12,395 nucleotides of DNA from assembly GCA_024998705.1 (NCBI GenBank), contig JACOEF010000419.1:1-12395 (forward strand). Direction: 5' to 3'. The translations under genes were made by a program, and so were the position numbers. Shown here in pieces: positions 6,987 through 12,395 of the stretch. The notes under the pieces are model-generated. The model ran no database searches, was not told the origin of the DNA, and saw only the letters and a list, made by a program, of their open reading frames with translations. The stretch comes from Nitrospira sp. GTDB lineage: Bacteria > Nitrospirota > Nitrospiria > Nitrospirales > Nitrospiraceae. Every line of letters starts with the position of its first letter. Within the stretch, counting starts at the first letter, position 1.

Positions 6987-7014
6987 GCCGTGACAATACC
7001 AGATGGCTCACGGC
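6987..7014 (-). repeat. Inverted repeat in the purH leader
   Basis: Minus-strand GCCGTGA and TCACGGC form a perfect 7-bp stem around 14 bases, followed by GCTTTTC. It sits 60-90 bases before the purH start, so it could be a leader hairpin, a weak attenuator or a protein-binding dyad. The short T-run makes a strong terminator unlikely. No known purine riboswitch pattern was recognised around it. Confidence 0.35.
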
Positions 7015-7268
7015 CACTGCAAGCCGACGACACCTGATGTGGAGGCCGAACAGGGCTGCCGCACAAGACGACTTCAGCCGGCAACAGCCGCCCCTCTTAC
7101 GCAGAATCCAGGCTAGCATGAGTTTAGGCGATGTGATACCCTTCCGCAGATAACGATACGTCAACGTGAGGTGACGCATCACGGCAATCAAGTAACACTC
7201 GAAGTCTTGAAACGACACCAGCCCACCGGCGACTCGATGCCGCAGCGGGGCCTCGTGCCTGAGACGAT

Positions 7269-7273
7269 AAGGG
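7269..7273 (+). promoter_or_regulatory. Ribosome-binding site deciding the OmpA-family start
   Basis: AAGGG ends 7 bases before the ATG at 7281, whereas an in-frame TTG at 7275 would be only one base away. The ATG is therefore the start. Confidence 0.6.
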
Positions 7274-7280
7274 CTTGCGC

Positions 7281-8186
7281 ATGTCGCGCGGAATTATTTT
7301 CAGCGTAGGACTCTTCGCCCTCACATTACTGGCGTTCCTCTGTATCCCTCGACACCTGCCGGTGACGTCGTCGGCCACCGGTCACCCTGCGTTCAATGCC
7401 CACATTGAAAACGGCCAACTGACCCTGTCCGGCGCGGTCGCCAGCGAGGAGGCCAAAGTCGCCGTCGTCGCGCGCGCACACGATCTCTCAAAAAACCTCA
7501 GGCTCCGTGTCACCTACAACCTCGAGATCATCGAACACGGCCAGGCCGCCGGATGGGAAGCCACCCTCCCCGCGCTCCTCACCCAGGTGGCCACACTCCA
7601 GCACCATCAAGCCACCATCTCACTCTCAGGTCAGACAGCCACGGTAAAAGGGGCGGTCGCAAGCACCGACGCTAAAACCAAACTGCTCCACGACATGGCT
7701 TCATTACTGGGAACCTCCGTACACGTGCAGGATCAGCTGACCGTGGCCTCGGCCGGCTCCGCGAGTCAGGCCAACCTAATTCCCGCCACCCAGCTGCCCG
7801 GCGCGCCGCATGCCTCCCGTGCGCAAGTGCAAGCCGGACTGGACGAGGTCCTGCGGGGCGAACATATCGCCTTCGAAAGTAACAGCGCGGTCCTCACCCA
7901 CAAAGGGCGCGCCGTGATCGACAAGCTGGTGCCGACGCTCAAACGGGCGCCCGACGCGGTCATCGAAATCGGCGGGCACACCGACTCGTATGGCGATCCC
8001 GACTACAACTTGCAACTGAGTCGCACCAGAGCGGAATCCGTCCGGCAATACCTGCTCGAACATCAGGTGCCGAATCGGTTGACCGCCGTGGGGTATGGAT
8101 CGACACGTCCCCTGAGCCAGGACCGGACGCGCGCCGCATCCAAGAAAAACCGGCGCATCGAATTTCGTGTGAAAGAGGAACGGTGA
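7281..8186 (+). CDS. OmpA-family peptidoglycan-binding protein with two BON-like repeats
   Basis: This is a 301-residue envelope protein. Residues 4-22 form a hydrophobic segment after a short basic start, either an uncleaved anchor or a signal peptide. A Cys at position 21 sits in FLCIP, which is not a clear lipobox. Two similar blocks follow, near residues 38-85 and 110-155. Each has the pattern of a BON domain: a strand, L-x-G-AVAS, a helix, then a V-x-NL/DQL strand. Residues about 185-298 are an OmpA C-terminal domain: AFESNSAVLTHKG, then GGHTDSYGDPDYNLQLSRTRAESV with Asp235 and Arg250, the pair that grips diaminopimelate in the family. The domain order resembles mycobacterial OmpATb/ArfA, but orthology is not claimed. 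The next gene starts 4 bases after the stop, so the two are one unit. No beta-barrel is present. Domain calls are strong; the role in wall anchoring is inferred. Confidence 0.9.
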   Translation: MSRGIIFSVGLFALTLLAFLCIPRHLPVTSSATGHPAFNAHIENGQLTLSGAVASEEAKVAVVARAHDLSKNLRLRVTYNLEIIEHGQAAGWEATLPALLTQVATLQHHQATISLSGQTATVKGAVASTDAKTKLLHDMASLLGTSVHVQDQLTVASAGSASQANLIPATQLPGAPHASRAQVQAGLDEVLRGEHIAFESNSAVLTHKGRAVIDKLVPTLKRAPDAVIEIGGHTDSYGDPDYNLQLSRTRAESVRQYLLEHQVPNRLTAVGYGSTRPLSQDRTRAASKKNRRIEFRVKEER

Positions 8187-8190
8187 ACCT

Positions 8191-9441
8191 ATGGGAGCCA
8201 TGATTCTACAAATGATCGGGTGCTTACTGGTGGCGGCAACCATCGGGGTGATGATGGGGTGGCTGCTCCGCAGTTTCGCCACCTCTGAAAAACGGCAGCA
8301 ATTGTCTGAAATCGCCACCCGGCTCCGCGGGCGAGAGCACGAACTGGACACTCTCAACCATGAGTTGAAGGTGCGCACATCTGCCGTCCAGATGCTGGAA
8401 GGCAAGATGATGACCTCGGAAGCAGCGCTCAAAGACCTGACCGCCGATCTCGCCACAAAAGTCGAACAGCTCACCACGCTACAGACGGAGGTCCGCGAAA
8501 AGGGGGTACGTCTGCATGCCGCCGAACGTGAACGGGACACTCTGCGACGCGAAGTCGAAGAAGCCGAGGTAAAGATCAAGGCGCAATCGACGGGATTCGC
8601 CGAGATGCAGGCACAGATGGAGAATGCCGAATATGTGTTGATTGCTCGCGATCAGGAGATTGCGACCTTGAAGACCTGGGTCGAGCAGCTGGCGCCGAAA
8701 GATGCCGAGATCGCCCGGCTGCGCGCGCACACCCAAGAGTTGGAACCGTTCCTGGAAAAAAGCCGCCGCCTGGAACGCGAACAGGAACAAGACCGCACCC
8801 GCTCAGCGGCCACGCTACAGGCCAAAGAGCAGGAACTGGCACAGACGCAAGCACGCTTCAACGCAATCGAACTGGATCTCGCCAACCTGCGAACACAGAG
8901 CCAGGAAGATCTCACCCGGTTCGAGGAAACCCTGCAGGAACGGGACGCAGAGATTCAGAGACTGCGGGCGACGGTCGATGAATTGGACCTGTTCCGCAGC
9001 GAGGTGGAGAAAAAAGATATCGCGCTCCGCGAGGCCGAGGAGCGTCGCGTGATGGATGTGAGCGAGCGGGAGGAAGAAATCGGCGCACTCCGCAAGCGAC
9101 TCGTTGAGTATCGCGTGGCCCAGCGGTTCAGCGCGCAAGCGAAGTCGACCGGAGGCACTGAGTCGAGGTCACCCGACACACCCGCATCCACGCGCATCGC
9201 GGGCAAAAGCCATCTCTCCCAGAAGGACGACCTCAAACAGATTCACGGAATCGGCCCGGTGATGGAGCGCGTCCTCAACCGGATGGGCATGTTCACCTTC
9301 CGGCAAATCGCCGAGTGGAAAGAACAAGACGTCGAACATATGGCGTCGGAACTCAACACCTTCCCCGATCGGATTCGCCACGACAACTGGATCGACGGCG
9401 CCAAGGAGCAGCATTTCTTGAAATACGGCGAAGAGCTGTAA
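8191..9441 (+). CDS. Membrane-anchored long coiled-coil protein with C-terminal helix-hairpin-helix (H3TH-like) domain
   Basis: This is a 416-residue protein in three parts. Residues about 4-27 form one transmembrane helix (MILQMIGCLLVAATIGVMMG). Residues about 30-310 are a nearly unbroken coiled coil rich in Glu, Arg, Leu and Gln, with few Gly or Pro. A short linker with Ser, Thr and Pro follows. The last 76 residues, beginning KDDLKQIHGIGP near 345, match the helix-hairpin-helix module annotated in COG3743 as a flap-endonuclease-like H3TH domain: GIGP, then a leucine-rich helix, FRQIAEW and DRIRHDNWIDGAKEQH. That module binds nucleic acid or proteins, and no nuclease active site is visible. 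The start at 8191 gives a gap of 4 bases from the OmpA-family gene; AGAGGA is 11 bases upstream, and a second ATG lies at 8200. Topology suggests the coiled coil spans away from the membrane, probably into the cytoplasm. Function is unknown. Confidence 0.9.
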   Translation: MGAMILQMIGCLLVAATIGVMMGWLLRSFATSEKRQQLSEIATRLRGREHELDTLNHELKVRTSAVQMLEGKMMTSEAALKDLTADLATKVEQLTTLQTEVREKGVRLHAAERERDTLRREVEEAEVKIKAQSTGFAEMQAQMENAEYVLIARDQEIATLKTWVEQLAPKDAEIARLRAHTQELEPFLEKSRRLEREQEQDRTRSAATLQAKEQELAQTQARFNAIELDLANLRTQSQEDLTRFEETLQERDAEIQRLRATVDELDLFRSEVEKKDIALREAEERRVMDVSEREEEIGALRKRLVEYRVAQRFSAQAKSTGGTESRSPDTPASTRIAGKSHLSQKDDLKQIHGIGPVMERVLNRMGMFTFRQIAEWKEQDVEHMASELNTFPDRIRHDNWIDGAKEQHFLKYGEEL

Positions 9442-9537
9442 CCAGCGGTCCTTCCGATCTTCGGATAACCTCCTCCGGTTCGCCCACCTTAAAACCTCAT
9501 CTCTTGCCAGGCCCTCGCCCCTCCTCCCGTTGTGCCT

Positions 9538-10722
9538 TCACTCGTCAAGGCTGGGGCGAAGGAGGAACGGTCCATAGACCAGGGCAAACAGCAGATAGGC
9601 ACCGCTCCACGCAGCCCCGGCAGAGCCGAGCACCAGATTCGTCGGAAGACCGGTGCCGGGCCCAAAGACCCGCAGCATCGCGCCGAGTATCACCAGGAGA
9701 TAGATACCCATCGTCGCGGGACCGGCATGCCGAGCTCGCCCCGTATGGCCGAGGCTGGCGCGAGTCATCACCGCCAGGGTCATCACACCGACCGCACCGG
9801 TAGTCAGCGCGTGCACGGCATCTTCCTTGACGAGCCCAGTGCCTAATAGCGCACCACCGAGCACCAGCATGGACAAGACGAGCCAGCCGTAGCCTATATG
9901 CAGGCTTAGCACGAGCGGTTCACGCCAGGTGAGCCAACCGTACCAGCGCATGAGACGAGCCAGATTCACGGCCCCGGCAAGGATGAAAATCCAGCCTGTT
10001 GTCACCGCCTGCGGCTGCACCGTCCAGGCCAGCGCCGCCACGAGCACCAGCGCGATCGAGAGTCCGTCGAAACGTGAAAAGGAGGCAGGGCGTTCTCGAT
10101 TCCCCTGCCCCGCCAAAAACTCGCGCGTAAAGTTTGGGATAAGCCGCCCACCGATGAAGGTCAACAGGAACAGGTCGAGCGCGAGGGCCAGGCGTAGCGC
10201 AAGGTCGGTCTCCGCGCCAGTTAATGTAAGGCCGTGAAAGGTGATATTCGCCGCGGCATACAGACTGATGGCCACTCCCACCGGGGCATGCCCCCAACTG
10301 TGTCCCGCCGCAAGCTCCCGCCACAGCAGACCCGCCAGCGCGACGAGAAAGGCCCCATCCACAACGGAAGACACCAGTGGCGTCCCGAGAGGAATCACCA
10401 TGGCCACACGGCCCGCCAGCCAGAGGATGAAGAGCCCCATCAGCTCACGGCCCTGGATGGCCGGGCGATCCGTCCAATTGGGCACCGCCGTGAGCAGGAA
10501 GCCGGCAATCACGGCAGGGAGAAACCCGAAGAGCATCTCATGCACATGCCAGTCGCGAGCGGAAGCGAGGAGGACCGAGTTCCCGGCCCCGGTCAGGATC
10601 AGAATCCAGACGGGAACAGCCACACCGGCAAACAGCGCGGCCCCCAGAAAAAACGGACGAAATCCGTACGAAAAGAACACCGTCATCGGCGCGGCTGCGC
10701 TCCGTTCCATTCCATTGCCCAT
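9538..10722 (-). CDS. nnrS: NnrS family heme/copper-type membrane protein
   Basis: From the ATG at 10722 the product has 394 residues, typical for NnrS. The family consists of polytopic inner-membrane proteins; Rhodobacter NnrS binds heme and copper, and members help cells tolerate nitric oxide during denitrification or host-derived NO stress. Diagnostic pieces are GFRPFFLGAALFA at 20-32, DWHVHEMLFGF at 57-67 with candidate metal or heme ligands His59 and His61, LTAVPNWTDRP at 77-87, LWLAGR near 100, GGRLIPNFTREF in the middle, and HALTTGAVGVMTLAVMTRASLGHTGR towards the end. About 10-12 hydrophobic helices are visible. An ATG at 10770 would add 16 charged residues, but AGGGAGGGAG lies 8 bases before 10722, so the shorter form is chosen. 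It is 122 bases downstream of the TTG-started membrane gene. A nitrite-handling organism would have reason to keep it. Confidence 0.93.
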   Translation of the reverse strand: MGNGMERSAAAPMTVFFSYGFRPFFLGAALFAGVAVPVWILILTGAGNSVLLASARDWHVHEMLFGFLPAVIAGFLLTAVPNWTDRPAIQGRELMGLFILWLAGRVAMVIPLGTPLVSSVVDGAFLVALAGLLWRELAAGHSWGHAPVGVAISLYAAANITFHGLTLTGAETDLALRLALALDLFLLTFIGGRLIPNFTREFLAGQGNRERPASFSRFDGLSIALVLVAALAWTVQPQAVTTGWIFILAGAVNLARLMRWYGWLTWREPLVLSLHIGYGWLVLSMLVLGGALLGTGLVKEDAVHALTTGAVGVMTLAVMTRASLGHTGRARHAGPATMGIYLLVILGAMLRVFGPGTGLPTNLVLGSAGAAWSGAYLLFALVYGPFLLRPSLDE

Positions 10723-10730
10723 CGCCTTCA

Positions 10731-10740
10731 CTCCCTCCCT
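10731..10740 (-). promoter_or_regulatory. Purine-rich Shine-Dalgarno site deciding the nnrS start
   Basis: Minus-strand AGGGAGGGAG ends 8 bases before the ATG at 10722, and no comparable site precedes the ATG at 10770. Confidence 0.7.
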
Positions 10741-10804
10741 CTCACGCAGCTGCACAAGCACAACCGCCATAGTACTACGACAGCGACAGCTAGTTCACGG
10801 TAGA

Positions 10805-10828
10805 GCCTACCGATACGATCGGACAGGC
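10805..10828 (-). repeat. Hairpin in the gap before nnrS
   Basis: GCCT-CCGAT pairs with ATCGG-AGGC around a three-base loop, with one and two unpaired bases between the two stem parts. It lies just after the stop of the upstream membrane gene (10845). There is no T-run, so it is at best a processing or partial termination signal between the two genes. Confidence 0.4.
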
Positions 10829-10844
10829 GGTACTGGGTGACGAC

Positions 10845-11837
10845 CTACTCGATCTCGTACCCGGGAGCCGGCAGGTACGGACCCGGCGCGTGCAGCAATT
10901 GAAATGCTTCCTTCGCGTCGAGCTGAGAAGATTCTGCAGCATGTGCGGCCATTGGAGCCGCCCCGATCTCAACCGGTTCCCGCCTGATCTCCTGACCGGC
11001 TCGGGTGCGATACACCAGCTCGTCGGTATCCAGATCGTATTCAGGCAGCTCGGGGCTCTCCCATCGCTGCATGAAGTAGTGGGCGTATAAGGTATACAAC
11101 CCGTGCTCCTTACGGTTTCGCTGCAGGACATACTCCGGCATATTCTGAATATCCAGATCGGCATGGTAATGCTGCAACCAGAGATAGTCACCGAGAATCA
11201 CCAGCTTGACCAGCGGAGCATCGGCATAGAGCTTCAGCTTCACGACCTTCCCGATCGCCTTCAGACGCTTGAGCAACGCGATACTCTGCCGGACCTCCTC
11301 ACGAAAGGTCGTGTACGTGCAGGCGGGATGGGCCAAGGCCTGCATCCGCGCCCGCGCATCCTGATTGAACGGGTTCACCAGGAGGATCTTCGCCTCCAGG
11401 CACTTATCCAGCACCGACGATAAAGCGCCGACCTGATCCACCAGGGTCCCGGCTCCGCTGGATCCGATCACCATGACCGAACGACCGGTGCCCTGCTCAT
11501 CTTTCAAGGCTTGAATACGCTCACGCGCTTCCTGGCCGCGCCGGGGAAAGAAGGAGACCAGGCCGGCGCCGAGCGCAACGTCGGCGAGCGCACGATCCCG
11601 CAGACTACGATGGATATAGTGAAAGCCAATCATCAACAGCACGGCGACGATCATCTCGACGGCCATCAGTGAAAATGTGTCATGCTCGATCCGCGACCAG
11701 AACGACAGGAACCGGTCGGCGCCGGCCGGCAAGAGGAGCGCAATGCCTGCGCTCATGGTGACGATGACAATGTGAGACAGGCTGCCTGCCGCATGGCGGA
11801 GGAATGCCCGGGGAACGGAACAGAATTCGTGAAACAA
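10845..11837 (-). CDS. Two-TM membrane protein with degenerate phospholipase-D-like cytoplasmic domain
   Basis: This is a 330-residue protein starting at TTG 11837. Hydrophobic segments at about residues 22-40 and 57-75 form a membrane hairpin. The next 170 residues look like one half of a PLD-type fold: VMVIGSSGAGTL at 121-132, the strand AKILLVNPFNQDAR at 149-162, a helix ending LKRLKAIG, then VKLKLYADAPLVKLVILGDYLWLQHYH at 199-225. In true PLD enzymes that last block carries HxKx4D; here the His is replaced and the spacing is off, so catalysis is unlikely. The GSSGAGT segment resembles a P-loop but lacks the Lys. A tail of about 60 residues is not recognised. AGAGG lies 7 bases before the TTG, and the next ATG (codon 28) would remove half of the first TM helix. 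It lies upstream of nnrS on the same strand. The domain assignment is tentative. Confidence 0.75.
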   Translation of the reverse strand: MFHEFCSVPRAFLRHAAGSLSHIVIVTMSAGIALLLPAGADRFLSFWSRIEHDTFSLMAVEMIVAVLLMIGFHYIHRSLRDRALADVALGAGLVSFFPRRGQEARERIQALKDEQGTGRSVMVIGSSGAGTLVDQVGALSSVLDKCLEAKILLVNPFNQDARARMQALAHPACTYTTFREEVRQSIALLKRLKAIGKVVKLKLYADAPLVKLVILGDYLWLQHYHADLDIQNMPEYVLQRNRKEHGLYTLYAHYFMQRWESPELPEYDLDTDELVYRTRAGQEIRREPVEIGAAPMAAHAAESSQLDAKEAFQLLHAPGPYLPAPGYEIE

Positions 11838-11844
11838 CGAGACA

Positions 11845-11849
11845 CCTCT
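11845..11849 (-). promoter_or_regulatory. Shine-Dalgarno site supporting a TTG start
   Basis: Minus-strand AGAGG ends 7 bases before TTG 11837. No ATG or GTG nearby keeps the first transmembrane helix with a comparable site. Confidence 0.55.
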
Positions 11850-11965
11850 AGAACGGGTAAAGAAAGATTCCCACGGTGGTGACGAGCTGGCAGTGCGAAC
11901 GACGGAGGAACAACCTTCGGCGGTAGGCTCAGCGGAGACGACACATCTGCGGGCACAAACAACAA

Positions 11966-12025
11966 TCGCGTAAGACCTCGGAGGTTCGAGGGCGGCTGCC
12001 CCCGGCTACAGAAGGTCTTACGCGA
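11966..12025. repeat. 60-base two-tier symmetric palindrome
   Basis: The outer arms are perfect over 13 bases (TCGCGTAAGACCT at 11966-11978 and its complement at 12013-12025). They enclose a symmetric 8-by-8 internal loop and an inner 7-bp stem (CGAGGGC 11987-11993, GCCCCCG 11998-12004, one G-T wobble on the minus strand) closed by a four-base loop. Both tiers share the centre 11995.5. On the minus strand the structure is followed by ATTGTTGTTTG, and it lies about 93 bases beyond the stop of the upstream minus-strand gene. It may terminate that transcript, or it may be a repetitive palindromic element. No open frame is inside. Confidence 0.7.
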
Positions 12026-12118
12026 ACACCTGCACTGTACCAGGTCTGAGCATGCGAAGCAAGGAAGGTGTGCAGCGAACGAGGCCTCCGACTGCTGGCT
12101 CGGCATCAGTTGTTTGAC

Positions 12119-12395
12119 TCAGTTCGTCAATTGACCGATCAGCCAGTCCATCGCGTCCGATGACGCCAGCCAGGCTTCGGCAAAACTCGCAATATATAGG
12201 ACCGCTTCGTTTCGGTCTCCCGGAGAATAACTTTCCGGCAACGTAGCCGGCGGTTTCCGCTTGCCGGCAAAGAAGCCTGCTACATGCGGATTGCAATCCA
12301 TGGCCGCCAACAAGTCCGCCTTGGCCGCGACCTCATCACCCCGACGAAGATCCAGCAGGACGCGGCTCCAGAGGAACGCGGCCGACGAATCATCC
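12119..12395 (-). CDS. C-terminal end of a conserved protein, ST7/TPR-like (partial)
   Basis: The gene runs in from the right edge; 91 codons and the TGA (12121-12119) are present and the start is outside. The pattern is a helical repeat end (WSRVLLDLRRGDEVAAKADLL), then NPHVAGFFAGKRKPPATLPESYSPGDRNEAVLY and a helix ending AMDWLIGQL. This arrangement (NPHV, a basic loop, LP, GD-x-NEA-x-x-Y, W) is familiar from the tail of bacterial tetratricopeptide proteins that databases often label ST7-like or SEC-C-associated. The label is from memory and is tentative. A TTG at 12313 could open a 64-codon frame, but the frame stays open to the window edge, so a partial larger gene is likelier. The function is unknown. 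A large palindrome follows about 93 bases downstream. Confidence 0.7.
   Translation of the reverse strand, partial: DDSSAAFLWSRVLLDLRRGDEVAAKADLLAAMDCNPHVAGFFAGKRKPPATLPESYSPGDRNEAVLYIASFAEAWLASSDAMDWLIGQLTN

Larger units (their letters stand above)
6927..7280. other. Divergent regulatory region between purH and the OmpA-family gene
   Basis: This stretch of 354 bases holds no gene I can support. It should contain the promoters for both divergent units, yet no convincing -35/-10 pair was found. The best purH-side candidate is TTGCAG with TATTGT, 18 bases apart on the minus strand near 7023-6993, and it is weak. Dyads present are GCCGTGA/TCACGGC at 6987-7014 and a near-palindrome GTGACGCATCAC near 7171-7182. 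A minus-strand open frame of 82 codons starting at GTG 7218 has no recognisable product and is treated as non-coding. AAGGAG at 6933-6938 (minus) and AAGGG at 7269-7273 (plus) are the ribosome-binding sites of the flanking genes. Confidence 0.5.

Noticed and set aside
6970..7218. Minus-strand 82-codon frame upstream of purH
   Set aside because: It begins at GTG without a Shine-Dalgarno site and matches no family I know. It might be a remnant, but the evidence is too thin to list it as a gene.
9453..9465. Terminator TCCGA/TCGGA hairpin in the convergent gap after the coiled-coil gene
   Set aside because: The stem is only five pairs with a three-base loop and no T-run.
11121..11480. P-loop NTPase in the PLD-like membrane protein (GSSGAGT)
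   Set aside because: The invariant Lys of Walker A is missing and there is no Walker B partner; the segment fits a strand-loop of the PLD-like fold.
11966..12025. tRNA gene, because GGTTCGAGG resembles a T-loop
   Set aside because: No acceptor stem, D-arm or anticodon arm can be placed around it; the palindrome explains the sequence better.
11966..12025. Integron attC site
   Set aside because: The arms lack the RYYYAAC/GTTRRRY core sites and no integrase or cassette array is present.

Overview
The window is GC-rich (roughly 60%), gene-dense bacterial chromosome. Compact housekeeping clusters sit beside an NnrS-family membrane protein, envelope proteins and small palindromic intergenic elements. 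This fits a Nitrospira-like member of the Nitrospirota. That placement is inferred from gene content and style; there is no rRNA or other marker gene here to prove it.

Layout. (a) 1-1856, plus strand: the 3' end of rsmD, then coaD, then a class I aspartate aminotransferase. Each junction is a 4-base ATGA overlap, so the three genes are probably translationally coupled. (b) 1991-2395, plus strand: an FmdB-type zinc-ribbon protein with a GTG start, a perfect ribosome-binding site and a long Ser/Thr/Ala tail. (c) 2396-2703: a gene-free stretch between convergent genes. (d) 6926 down to 2704, minus strand: purH, purD, tsaC and a small coiled-coil lipoprotein. purH and purD supply the last two-step purine enzyme and an early purine enzyme; tsaC makes the threonylcarbamoyl-AMP needed for tRNA t6A. 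The lipoprotein appears to have its own promoter. The purH-purD gap holds a 130-base, exactly centred palindrome that includes the purH stop codon. (e) 6927-7280: a divergent control region without a convincing gene. (f) 7281-9441, plus strand: a two-gene unit of a BON-like/OmpA peptidoglycan-binding protein and a membrane-anchored coiled-coil protein ending in a helix-hairpin-helix domain. (g) 11837 down to 9538, minus strand: a two-TM protein with a degenerate phospholipase-D-like domain (TTG start), then NnrS. (h) 11838-12118: a leader region with a 60-base two-tier palindrome. (i) 12119-12395, minus strand: the C-terminal end of a conserved protein running off the window.

No tRNA, rRNA, CRISPR array, transposase or phage gene was found. 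The least ordinary items are the two symmetric palindromes, the OmpA/coiled-coil/HhH pair and the degenerate PLD-like membrane protein next to nnrS. No defence system or other clearly new multi-gene system can be supported from this sequence.
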